The notes beneath the pieces are model-generated. The model was not told the DNA's origin and searched no databases. It saw only the letters and a list, made by a program, of their open reading frames with translations. A DNA stretch of 15,130 bases from Actinomycetota bacterium (lineage in GTDB: Bacteria > Actinomycetota > Actinomycetes > Actinomycetales > Cellulomonadaceae). A program made the translations under genes and the position numbers. Shown here in pieces: positions 1 through 6,781 of the stretch (the first letter of the stretch is position 1; every line of letters starts with the position of its first letter). Location of the stretch: assembly GCA_018898235.1 (NCBI GenBank), contig JAHIJU010000358.1:1-15130 (forward strand). Reading direction: 5' to 3'.

Positions 1-202
1 TCAAGCGTGCGCCTCGTCGGCCGCTACGGGACCAGCCCGGTCGGCCCGCCCATCAGTGGGTCAGCCTGCGCGTGGGTTCCCGCGAACCATGAAGTTGTCC
101 CTCTATTGGTACCCCTGTCGGTGGCCCTTGGGAAGTGCTGCGGGTCGTCGGGACGCGCGGACGGGTGATCGGGCCGGATGGCGGGACGCGACGCCAGCAT
201 GT
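1..202. other. Left edge, no gene recognised
   Basis: I see no convincing gene here. All three forward frames either stop early or give arginine/proline-rich translations typical of shadow frames, and the reverse frames are short. The 3' end of a gene lying mostly left of the window cannot be excluded: one forward frame is open from base 3 to a TGA near base 90. The stretch is somewhat less GC-rich around 85-115 than the rest of the window, but no promoter could be assigned. Confidence 0.4.
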
Positions 203-224
203 GGGACGCCCGGCGTGGCGTCCC
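203..224 (-). terminator. Hairpin just after the MFS gene
   Basis: A perfect 8-bp stem, GGGACGCC (203-210) with GGCGTCCC (217-224), encloses a 6-base loop and begins one base beyond the MFS stop codon (226-228, reverse strand). The position suggests an intrinsic terminator or 3' stabilising hairpin. There is no T-tract, which is common in high-GC actinobacteria, so termination itself is inferred. Confidence 0.55.
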
Positions 225-225
225 C

Positions 226-1710
226 TCAGCGCGTGTGCCCCGCTCGCCGAGCGGTGAGCAGCACGACGGCTCCCGCGACGAGGGTCACACCTCCGGCGAG
301 GCGCAGTGCGACAGCCGCCCCGGTGACGAATGCGGCGATGATCGCGGTGTGGCTGCCGGGTGCTGCTGCGAGCGCGGCCGCGACGGTGTGCTGCCCCTGC
401 GCGGCGGGTGGTAACGCGGCGGAGAACGCGTCGGTCAGGACGGTGCCGACGATGGCGACCCCGAGGGCGCTACCGAACTCCCGGGTGGCGGACTGCAGTC
501 CGCCACCGACGCCGGCCTGCTGCGCGGGCAGCGCAGAGGTGAGCTCCATGGTCAGCACAGGCAGTGCGAGCGCGAAACCGCAGCCGACGAGCACGAGCCA
601 GAGCGCATAGATCGAGTACGCCGCCTGTGTTGCGGACGAGAGCCCGACGAGGCCGATGCCGATGAAGAGGAACGCGAACAGGAGCGTGAGGGTGAGGCCG
701 ATCCGCTTCGCGAGCGCGGGCACGAAGAGTGCGCCGATCGCGAGGGGCAGCACCATCGGCAGGATGGCGAATCCGGTGCCGAGCACCGAGAACCCGCGGC
801 CGTACTCCAGCAGCGAGGCGTTCACGTAGAACAGACCGAAGCTGCCGAAGAACGTCACGAACATGCCGAGGCTCGCCGCCCTGAGCAGCGGGATGCGGAA
901 CAGGCGGGGGTCGAGCAGCGGATGCTGCACCCGCAGCTCGACCAGGACCCAGGCGGCCCACACCACGGCGCTCAGCGCGAAGGCCCCGATGACCAGCGGG
1001 CTGTCCCAGCCCTGCTCGGGCCCCTCGATGATGCCGATCAGCAGGGCAACCGTGGCGAGCACGAGCAGCACGGTCCCGGCCGGGTCGAGCGAGCGCGGAC
1101 TGCGGTCGCTGCGGGCAACACCCGCCAGCACCCAGAGCGTGCAGGCCAGCGCCAGCGGTGAGACCACCCAGAACAGCAGCTGCCAGTGACCGCTCGACAG
1201 CAGCGCACCGCCGCCGAGATTGCCGAACAGGCCGCCGAGACCAGAGACTGCACCCCAGACAGCCAGGGCGCTGCCCCGGCGCGCGGGCGCCGTCGCGTGA
1301 ACGAGCACCCCGACGCAGTTCGGCAGCACCAGTGCAGCTCCGAGGCCGGTGACGACGCGTCCGGCGAGCAGGATCCCGATGCCCGGCGCCAGCGCGGTGA
1401 GGGCGGCGCCGGCCGCGAACACCACGAGACCAGCCGCCAGCGCGCCCTTGCGGCCGAAACGGTCGCCGAACGCGCCACCGGGGATCACGAGGCAGGCGAA
1501 GACCAGCACGTAGGCGTCGACGATCCACAGCAGCTGGGCCGCGCTCGGGTGCAGGGGACTCGCGGCGAGCATCGGCACGGCGAGGTTGATCGCCGCGACG
1601 AGGCCGATCACGAGGATCGTGCTGACGCACGCCACCCCCAGGGCGGCCAGCTCGCGCCGACGCACGCCCGGCCCATCGGGCACGGCCAGATCGGAAGCGG
1701 CGGTGGTCAC
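226..1710 (-). CDS. MFS transporter, DHA2 (EmrB/QacA) type
   Basis: This 494-residue inner-membrane protein belongs to the major facilitator superfamily and probably exports drugs or small metabolites by proton antiport. The family signatures are visible. The first-helix motif runs LVAAINLAVPML (37-48), followed by LWIVDAYVL (61-69). Motif A is GDRFGRKG (82-89), and a motif-C-like glycine-rich antiporter stretch lies at 153-168. The length and many hydrophobic segments fit 14 helices. The start is GTG at 1710, which overlaps the TGA of the upstream SIP remnant, with AGGAG 11 bases before it, so translation is probably coupled to that remnant. A TetR gene lies divergently upstream, which suggests substrate-induced derepression. 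The substrate cannot be read from sequence. The SIP scrap hints at a siderophore link, but that is weak. Confidence 0.9.
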   Translation of the reverse strand: MTTAASDLAVPDGPGVRRRELAALGVACVSTILVIGLVAAINLAVPMLAASPLHPSAAQLLWIVDAYVLVFACLVIPGGAFGDRFGRKGALAAGLVVFAAGAALTALAPGIGILLAGRVVTGLGAALVLPNCVGVLVHATAPARRGSALAVWGAVSGLGGLFGNLGGGALLSSGHWQLLFWVVSPLALACTLWVLAGVARSDRSPRSLDPAGTVLLVLATVALLIGIIEGPEQGWDSPLVIGAFALSAVVWAAWVLVELRVQHPLLDPRLFRIPLLRAASLGMFVTFFGSFGLFYVNASLLEYGRGFSVLGTGFAILPMVLPLAIGALFVPALAKRIGLTLTLLFAFLFIGIGLVGLSSATQAAYSIYALWLVLVGCGFALALPVLTMELTSALPAQQAGVGGGLQSATREFGSALGVAIVGTVLTDAFSAALPPAAQGQHTVAAALAAAPGSHTAIIAAFVTGAAVALRLAGGVTLVAGAVVLLTARRAGHTR

Positions 1711-1913
1711 GACCGCCTCTCCTCATGCTCGCCGCTGCCCGCGCGGCCGGGTCGCCCGTAGTCCGAGACGTCGAGCTCGTCGCCGGCGAACACGATGCGC
1801 CGCATGGTCGACGACAGCTTCTCCCTGCTGAGGACGCCGAGGATGCGCACCGTGGGCGAGGAGGTGCGACGGCTCGCCTCGTGGGGGTGACTGGGCGAGG
1901 GTGTGGTGCTCAT
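1707..1913 (-). pseudogene. N-terminal remnant of siderophore-interacting protein
   Basis: A 68-codon frame starts at ATG 1913. After a variable leader, residues about 21-53 (beginning PTVRILGV, then TMRRIVFAGDEL) resemble the first beta strands of the FAD-binding domain of siderophore-interacting proteins (SIP/ViuB ferric-siderophore reductases), which are normally about 250-300 residues long. Resemblance stops near the residues DYG (about base 1755). The last 15 residues look unrelated and the frame closes on a TGA overlapping the GTG of the MFS gene. The rest of the SIP domain, including the NAD(P)-binding half, is absent, so it cannot be a working reductase. It may survive as a leader peptide that couples translation to the transporter. 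The family call is from recognition of a short stretch, not a search. Confidence 0.6.
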
Positions 1914-2074
1914 GGTCCTCGTGCGCGGTGCTGTCGGCGCCCGCGACAGGGCGCTCTCGGGGCCGAGACGGATGGGACGCGCGGCAGCCGCCGCATGCAC
2001 CGCGGACCGTTCAGCGTCGCCATCGCCGATGGAGCCGGAGACGCTCTGCTTGCGCGCGGCGCCGGCTGGCCGGC
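1914..2074 (-). other. Unassigned remnant between SDR and SIP fragments
   Basis: The frame that would follow the repaired SDR frameshift stays open through this stretch and runs directly into the SIP remnant start at 1913. Its residues (rich in Ala, Arg and Ser) match nothing I recognise. It is probably residual coding DNA left when most of the SDR and its neighbour were deleted. Confidence 0.4.
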
Positions 2075-2239
2075 TCACGGAGCCCCAGTCGCCGCGCAGC
2101 ACGGCGGCCCCTGGGCTTTGAGCTTCACCGCCCCGGCGTCGGAGCGCACGAGGCCGAGGACCTCGTGACCGTTCCGGAGCAGCTCATCGACGGTGGCCGA
2201 TCCGATCCAGCCCGTGGAACCTGTCGCGACGACGCGCAT
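2075..2239 (-). pseudogene. Broken NAD(P)-binding epimerase/SDR-like gene
   Basis: From ATG 2239, preceded by a GGGAG ribosome site, a 54-residue frame encodes a classic N-terminal Rossmann dinucleotide-binding unit. It has the glycine motif GSTGWIG (7-13) and then ELLRNGHEVLGLVRSD, as in extended SDR/NAD-dependent epimerase proteins of about 280-300 residues. After KAQG the frame turns to unrelated residues and stops at 2075. Adding one G to the reverse-strand G run (complement of 2108-2111) would restore a typical continuation, AAVLRGD. Beyond about 2080 no further SDR sequence is recognisable in any frame, so both a one-base frameshift and a large deletion seem to have occurred. TetR genes divergent to SDR genes of this kind are common, so this was probably the original regulated gene. 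Confidence 0.7.
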
Positions 2240-2387
2240 CGCCGTCTCCCTTCCGCCCTCTGGGGCAGCAGATCCGCTGTGTCGACTTTCGAGTCACGAT
2301 GCACCGAAACGGTAGCACATAACTGTGCACCATGTCTCGTAATGTACGATGCCGTCACCGGCGAGCGGCGTCGCGCGGAAGGGCAGC
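2240..2387. promoter_or_regulatory. Divergent promoter region with candidate TetR operators
   Basis: This 148-base region separates the divergent SDR remnant and tetR starts and is clearly less GC-rich than its flanks. It holds four short perfect inverted repeats: GACT-TTCG-AGTC (2284-2295), ACCG-AAA-CGGT (2303-2313), GCACA-TAAC-TGTGC (2315-2328) and TCGTA-ATG-TACGA (2337-2349). TetR-family repressors usually bind a palindrome in exactly this kind of intergenic space and repress both directions. Which of the four is the operator cannot be told by eye. No promoter hexamer pair was convincing. Confidence 0.5.
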
Positions 2388-3005
2388 ATGGTCACCGAGC
2401 ACGGCAGGATCGGCCGTCCGCGCAGCGAAGAAGCGCGCACCGCCGTGTTGCACGCCGTCGATGACCTCGTCGTCGAGCTGGGGTACGGCGCCGTGACGCT
2501 CAAGGGCATCGCCGAGCGCGCTGGCGTGTCGCGTCAGACGGTGTACCGCTGGTGGTCGACCAAGGCGGAGATCTTGCTCGAAGCCAGCGCGATCGACGCA
2601 CGTCACGAGCTGCAGGTGCCGCCGAGCGACGACCCGTCCGATGAGCTCGTCGGCTATCTCGATGCACTGATCCGCTTCCTCACGATCTCGGATGCCGGCG
2701 CTGCGTACCGCGCGCTGATCGGAGAGGCGCAGCACGACAAGGCCGTCGGTGAGCTGCTTGCAGGTGAGGATGTGCTCGGCGACAGTGCGGCACTGGTCAT
2801 CGAACGCGCGCTCTCCGAGACCGATCTGAGGGTCCCGGTCGCGCAGGCGACGGCTCTGCTGGTCGGTCCCGTGTTCTTCTGGGTTCTCAGCGGCCGGGAT
2901 CCGCACGACCTCGACGCGCGGGGGCTGGTGCGTGAGTTCCTGCATGTGGTGACCTCGTCGTCGGCAGGCTTGTCGTCGAACGACGGACGTCGCGACTGCC
3001 ACTGA
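2388..3005 (+). CDS. TetR/AcrR family transcriptional regulator
   Basis: The 205-residue protein has the TetR N-terminal DNA-binding domain: a helix-turn-helix at about residues 37-56 (TLKGIAERAGVSRQTVYRWW), followed by the conserved STKAEIL turn into helix 4. The rest is a helical ligand-binding domain typical in length for the family (about 190-220). The start chosen is ATG 2388, because GGAAGGG lies 5 bases upstream and the residues after it match the usual family beginning (GRPR then a basic helix). An upstream in-frame ATG at 2349 would add 13 residues but sits inside a palindrome. The gene is divergent from the SDR/SIP/MFS unit and very probably represses it and itself until an unknown small molecule binds. 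Local base composition (39 G+C in bases 2521-2580) is lower than in the tad genes. Confidence 0.9.
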   Translation: MVTEHGRIGRPRSEEARTAVLHAVDDLVVELGYGAVTLKGIAERAGVSRQTVYRWWSTKAEILLEASAIDARHELQVPPSDDPSDELVGYLDALIRFLTISDAGAAYRALIGEAQHDKAVGELLAGEDVLGDSAALVIERALSETDLRVPVAQATALLVGPVFFWVLSGRDPHDLDARGLVREFLHVVTSSSAGLSSNDGRRDCH

Positions 3006-3040
3006 GAGCGGGCTGCCACTCGGCCGACGTCGCTTTGCAC

Positions 3041-3062
3041 CGGAGCCCAGAGGCGGGCTCCG
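3041..3062 (+). terminator. Hairpin downstream of tetR
   Basis: A perfect 8-bp stem, CGGAGCCC (3041-3048) and GGGCTCCG (3055-3062), with loop AGAGGC, lies 36 bases after the tetR stop. It has no T-tract. It is a plausible actinobacterial-style terminator. Confidence 0.5.
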
Positions 3063-3432
3063 AGGAGTGCGCCGCATTCATGGTCGACCGCCGCGGTGAT
3101 GGACCACCGCAGCGCTGCGTCAGCGGAGATGTCTGGCGCCATGGATCGGGGCTGACCCGAATGCGCATGTGTAGTCCCGGGCCGAACCGCGCGGGGCTGG
3201 CATAGCCGACAGCCTCGGAGCTCGACGGGACATTGCGTGGCCGGAGGGCGACGAGCTCTCGTCCCTCGCGGCATGGGGGGACGCCCGGCCCGGCAACGGC
3301 CGGGGACGCCCGCGGGCCGTCCCCAGCCCGACGGGTCGATTGCTCCCGCACGGATACCGCTGCGGCCTCGGCTCACGGCGGTGGGGCAGGGCAACGTCGG
3401 CAGCGGTCGCGGCGCGTGGAGGGGAGACGGTG
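3063..3432. other. Intergenic region before the tad genes
   Basis: About 370 bases without a supported gene separate the tetR hairpin and the cpaE-like gene. The open frames on both strands here give Arg/Pro/Ser-rich translations and continue as shadows of neighbouring genes. The promoter of the tad operon should lie here, but no clear -35/-10 pair was found. The only firm element is the ribosome site GGGGAG at 3421-3426, which sets the start at 3433. Confidence 0.5.
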
Positions 3433-4170
3433 ATGGGTGGCTTCGGCACGAGCACGAGCACGGGCACGGGCACGGGTGCGGTGGTGGTCGGCGTGCTCGG
3501 GACGCGTGGCGGCGTGGGGGCGTCCACCTTCGCGGCGTTGCTGGCGGGTCGGCTCGCGCGGCGGACGGCCACAGCACTCGTCGACCTCGGGAACGGGGGT
3601 GGGCTGGAGGTGCTGCTGGGCCTGGAGGACCGGCCGGGACCCCGCTGGCCCGATCTGGCCGGCGCCGGTGAGCTGCCGGGTGAGCAGGTGCTCGACGTGC
3701 TGCCGCGCTGGGGCACGTGCGCCGTGCTGTCCAGCGACCGTCGCCGCGCCGTGGCCCCCGACCCTGCGGCGGTCGAGGACCTGGTCGCCGCCCTCGGCCC
3801 GGCCACCGGTGCCCTCGTGCTCGACCTCGACCGGACCGATGTGCTCGCCGGTCGGGCACCCGTCGGGCTGTGCGACCTCCTGGTGCTCGTGCTCGGTCGG
3901 GACCTCGGGTCGGTCGGCGGTGCGCTCGCGATCCGCCCGACGCTAGGCCCGGCGCTTGCCCGGACCGGGCTGGCCGTGCGGGGCCCGGCTCCCGGCGGGC
4001 TCTCGGTCGCCGAGGTTGCGCGCGCGGTCGACCTGCCCGTGCTGTGCCGGACCCCCTACGAGCGAGGGCTCGCGGCCGATGCCGAGCGTGGTGGGCTGGG
4101 CATGCGCGGGCGAACCGCGCGGGCCGCCGCGCAGGTCGCCGCGACCGTGCTGGGCGGGCGGGCGGCATGA
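3433..4170 (+). CDS. CpaE/TadZ-like Flp pilus protein (Ssd type)
   Basis: The 245-residue protein corresponds to the 'helicase/secretion neighborhood CpaE-like' family, whose M. tuberculosis member is Rv3660c (Ssd). It is a MinD/ParA-superfamily protein, thought to place the pilus machine or influence division. The ParA-like loop is GTRGGVGAST (23-32): glycines are kept but the phosphate-binding lysine is alanine (A30) and the signature lysine is arginine, so ATP hydrolysis by the usual mechanism is doubtful. The N-terminus is a Gly/Thr/Ser repeat. ATG 3433 is preferred because GGGGAG ends 6 bases before it; GTG 3430 is the alternative. Its TGA overlaps the ATG of the TadA gene (ATGA), making it the first gene of a coupled operon. 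Residues 33-245 are rich in Leu/Ala/Gly with no other clear motif. Confidence 0.85.
   Translation: MGGFGTSTSTGTGTGAVVVGVLGTRGGVGASTFAALLAGRLARRTATALVDLGNGGGLEVLLGLEDRPGPRWPDLAGAGELPGEQVLDVLPRWGTCAVLSSDRRRAVAPDPAAVEDLVAALGPATGALVLDLDRTDVLAGRAPVGLCDLLVLVLGRDLGSVGGALAIRPTLGPALARTGLAVRGPAPGGLSVAEVARAVDLPVLCRTPYERGLAADAERGGLGMRGRTARAAAQVAATVLGGRAA
3445..3474 (+). repeat. Hexanucleotide tandem repeat in the cpaE-like gene
   Basis: Five tandem copies of RGCACG (GGCACG, AGCACG, AGCACG, GGCACG, GGCACG), followed by the decayed copy GGTGCG, encode Gly-Thr/Ser-Thr pairs at residues 5-14. The unit is 6 bases, so slippage would change the protein by two residues without breaking the frame. Confidence 0.85.
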
Positions 4171-5402
4171 CCGGACGGGCGGGCGCCGAGGTCGTGGCAG
4201 CCGTCCGGGCGCGGCTCGGCCCGGCTCCCGGTGGCGACGAGGTGGGTGATGCCGTCGCTGCCGTGCTGCGGTCCCGCGGACAGCTGGTCGGGCCGCGAGC
4301 GCTGGCCGAGACCGTACGTGCCGTGCGCGACGAGGTGCTCGGCGCCGGTCCGCTGCAGCCGTGGCTCGACGACCCGCTCGTCACCGACGTCCTGGTCAAC
4401 GGGCCCCGGCAGGTCTGGGTCGAACGCGACGGGACCCTGGGCCGGGTCCACCTCGACCTCGGCACCCCAGGCGAGGTGCGCGCGCTCGCTGTGCGGCTCG
4501 CGGCCACCGCCGGCAGGAGGCTCGACGATGCGAGCCCGGCGGTCGACGCGCGGCTGCCCGACGGCACGCGCCTGCACGCTCTGCTGCCACCGCTCGCCGG
4601 CCCGTGCACCGTCCTGAGCCTGCGGGTGGTGCGCCCGCGGCCGTTCAGCCTGGCCGAGCTCACCACGGCCGGCACGGTGGCGCCGCGGCTCGGGACGCTG
4701 CTCACCGCCCTCGTCGCGGGGCGGGCGAACCTGCTGGTGACCGGTGCCACCGGATCGGGCAAGACGACGCTGCTCGGTGCGCTGCTCGGCCTGGTCGACC
4801 CGGCTCACCGGGTCGTGGTGATCGAGGAGCAGCCGGAGCTGGTCGTGGACCATCCGCACGTCGTGCACCTGGCCACCCGCGGTGTCAACGTCGAGGGCGC
4901 CGGCGCCGTCGACCTGCCGGCGCTCGTGCGGCACGCGCTGCGGATGCGCCCCGACCGGATCGTGCTGGGGGAGTGCCGCGGGGGCGAGGTGCGGGAGGTC
5001 CTCGCGGCGCTCAACACCGGGCACGAGGGCGGCTGCGCGACGATGCACGCGAATGCTGCCGCCGACGTCCCGGCCCGCCTCGAAGCGCTCGGAGCGCTCG
5101 CCGGGCTGTCCCGGGATGCGCTCGCGGCCCAGGCGTCGAGCGCCTTCGACGCCGTGCTGCACCTGCGTCGGGACGGTTCGGACCGTGGTCGGCGGTACCT
5201 CGCCGAGATCGGTGTCGTCGGGCGCCGGCCGTCCGGTGAGCTTGAGGTCCAGGTGGCCGTGGCTGTCTCGGCAGGCGGGCTCACCACTCGCGGACCCGGG
5301 TGGCCGGCGCTCGCCGAGCGGGTCGGGGCCGAGCGGCACGGACTGCCGGCCACGGTGACCCACCTGCGAACCGCGGCCCGGGGACGGGCCGGTGACGGGT
5401 GA
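4167..5402 (+). CDS. tadA: TadA/VirB11-like secretion ATPase of Flp pilus
   Basis: This 411-residue cytoplasmic ATPase powers pilin assembly. It matches the 'helicase/secretion neighborhood ATPase' family (Rv3659c in M. tuberculosis). The N-terminal domain (about 1-170) carries the usual LVTDVLVNGP stretch (71-80). The catalytic half has the Walker A loop GATGSGKTT (193-201), an Asp-box-like acidic strand VVVIEEQPEL (216-225), a Walker B stretch RIVLGECRGGE (264-274) and a His-box TGHEGGCATMHAN (284-296). All are intact, so it should be active. The gene starts at ATG 4167 in a 4-base overlap with the cpaE-like stop and ends in another (GTGA) with the TadB gene. It is expected to act on the TadB/TadC membrane platform encoded next. 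Codon use is extremely GC-rich (49 G+C in bases 4501-4560). Confidence 0.93.
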   Translation: MTGRAGAEVVAAVRARLGPAPGGDEVGDAVAAVLRSRGQLVGPRALAETVRAVRDEVLGAGPLQPWLDDPLVTDVLVNGPRQVWVERDGTLGRVHLDLGTPGEVRALAVRLAATAGRRLDDASPAVDARLPDGTRLHALLPPLAGPCTVLSLRVVRPRPFSLAELTTAGTVAPRLGTLLTALVAGRANLLVTGATGSGKTTLLGALLGLVDPAHRVVVIEEQPELVVDHPHVVHLATRGVNVEGAGAVDLPALVRHALRMRPDRIVLGECRGGEVREVLAALNTGHEGGCATMHANAAADVPARLEALGALAGLSRDALAAQASSAFDAVLHLRRDGSDRGRRYLAEIGVVGRRPSGELEVQVAVAVSAGGLTTRGPGWPALAERVGAERHGLPATVTHLRTAARGRAGDG

Positions 5403-6082
5403 GCTGGCTGACGGCGGTCCTGGTCGGTGGCCTGGTGCTCGTCGCCTGCGGACCGCGCGGACGGGGAGGCAGCACCTGCTCCCGTCCGGCATCGACCGAC
5501 CGGGAGCAGGCGCCACGCGATCTGGCCCTGGTGGTCACGGCGGTGGCGGCGCGACTGCGGGCCGGGCACCCGCCGGACCGGGCGTGGTCGCAGGTCCTCG
5601 GGGTCCCGGTGAGCGGGGGAGCGCCCCGGCCGAGCCAGCTCGCCGGGGTCGGGCGGGCCGGCCGGTCGTGGATCGGTCGGATCCGGGTTCCGGCACGCTT
5701 CGCGACAGCCGGTGACGGGTGCGACGCCGGGCCGCGCGACGGGCGGGTCGCGGCTGTGCTGGCCGCGTGCCGGGTGGCCGATGAGCTGGGCGCGCCGTTG
5801 GCGCCCGCTCTCGACCTCGTGGCAGGCGCCCTTGCCGCCGATGCGGAGGCGGAGGCCGAGGTCAGCGCCGCACTGGCCGGTCCGCGCGCCAGCGCCCGGG
5901 TGGTCGGCTGGTTGCCCGTGCTGGGGTTGCTGCTGGGGCTGGCGCTGGGCGCCGATCCGATCGGCGTGCTCACCTCGGGGGGTGCGGGCACGGCCTCCGG
6001 TGCCGGTGGTCTGCTGGCCCTGGGATGCGGTCGGTGGTGGACGGCGAGGCTGGTCGCTCAGGCCCGCGAGCGCGGCCGGTGA
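5399..6082 (+). CDS. tadB: TadB-like pilus assembly membrane protein
   Basis: A 227-residue membrane protein with a type II secretion system F-like domain. It has one N-terminal hydrophobic segment (about 4-17), a cytoplasmic helical part starting RDLALVVTAVAARLRAGHPPD (about 40-60), and two hydrophobic segments near the C-terminus (about 167-190 and 198-212). TadB forms the inner-membrane platform that couples TadA ATP hydrolysis to pilin extrusion. It is shorter than proteobacterial TadB (about 300), as is usual in actinobacterial loci. The start is GTG 5399, overlapping the TadA stop. A stretch at about 66-110 is poorly conserved in appearance and may be a linker. The TadB/TadC assignment follows gene order. 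Motif evidence alone shows only a T2SF-like protein. Confidence 0.8.
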   Translation: MSWLTAVLVGGLVLVACGPRGRGGSTCSRPASTDREQAPRDLALVVTAVAARLRAGHPPDRAWSQVLGVPVSGGAPRPSQLAGVGRAGRSWIGRIRVPARFATAGDGCDAGPRDGRVAAVLAACRVADELGAPLAPALDLVAGALAADAEAEAEVSAALAGPRASARVVGWLPVLGLLLGLALGADPIGVLTSGGAGTASGAGGLLALGCGRWWTARLVAQARERGR

Positions 6083-6612
6083 ACGGCACGGTGCTCGCTG
6101 CTGTGCTGATCGCGCTCGCGATCCTGCCGTGGACGGTGCGACGCCGACCCTCGGTCGAGCCACCGCCGCCGCACGTCGTGCAGGTGGTGGTGGACCCGGC
6201 ACTCGTCCTGACCCTGCTCGCTGCGGCGATGGCGGCCGGGGCGCCGGTGCCGCGGGCGGTGCGGGTGGTCGGCGGCGCGCTGGGCGGGGTGCTCGGCCAC
6301 CAGCTGGTGCGAGCGGGCGCCCGGTTGGAGCTGGGGGCGACCTGGGACGAGGCCTGGAGCGGCGTACCGGCCGGGGTCGAGATCGTCGCAGCGGGCCTGC
6401 GGGACGCCTGGGAGGCCGGCGCGGCTCCGGGACTGCTGCTCCAGGTGGCCGCCGACCAGCACCGCGGTCGTCGCCGCGCCGCGGCACGCGAGGCCGCCGG
6501 CGCGCTCGGCTCCCGGCTCGTGCTGCCACTGGGGCTCTGCTACCTGCCGTCGTTCGTGCTCCTGGGGCTGGTACCTGTGGTCCTCTCGTTGGCCGGGCCG
6601 GTGCTCCGTTGA
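6079..6612 (+). CDS. tadC: TadC-like pilus assembly membrane protein
   Basis: A 177-residue T2SF-like membrane protein, the presumed partner of TadB in the assembly platform. An N-terminal hydrophobic helix spans about residues 4-18. The middle (about 38-140) is the helical domain with the pattern VLTLLAAAMAAGAPVPRAVRVV, in which two helices precede a conserved Gly-rich turn. The C-terminal hydrophobic pair runs at about 148-174. The start is GTG 6079, overlapping the TadB TGA by 4 bases; an ATG at 6025 would need a longer overlap and adds a non-family leader. After its stop comes the only sizeable gap of the operon, so it closes the assembly-platform half of the cluster. Confidence 0.78.
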   Translation: MNGTVLAAVLIALAILPWTVRRRPSVEPPPPHVVQVVVDPALVLTLLAAAMAAGAPVPRAVRVVGGALGGVLGHQLVRAGARLELGATWDEAWSGVPAGVEIVAAGLRDAWEAGAAPGLLLQVAADQHRGRRRAAAREAAGALGSRLVLPLGLCYLPSFVLLGLVPVVLSLAGPVLR

Positions 6613-6659
6613 GCGTCGGGGAGCGGGGGCGCCCAGGGGCCCGCGCGGTCGCGAGCGGT

Positions 6660-6680
6660 CCCCAGCCGTCGCGGCCGGGG
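6660..6680 (+). terminator. Hairpin in the tadC-pilin gap
   Basis: CCCCAGCCG (6660-6668) pairs with CGGCCGGGG (6672-6680) with one mismatch around a TCG loop. It sits 47 bases after the tadC stop. It could be a partial terminator, or an mRNA processing barrier giving separate levels of platform and pilin mRNA. No T-tract is present, and in such GC-rich DNA chance hairpins are frequent. Confidence 0.3.
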
Positions 6681-6781
6681 TCGCGCCCACGCTGCACGAC
6701 GTGCGGGGCCTGCGGCCGGGAGCCGCGACGCAGGCTGGTCGAACCGGCACGGCGCCGGGCACATGACCCCCAGGAGCACCC

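Noticed and set aside
2287..2345. Promoter hexamers for tetR or the SDR remnant
   Set aside because: Several TAnnnT-like hexamers exist but none pairs with a -35 at acceptable spacing.
2654..4762. Very long reverse frame opposite tetR and the tad genes
   Set aside because: Arg/Pro/Ser-rich translation, antisense to recognisable genes; a product of extreme GC content.
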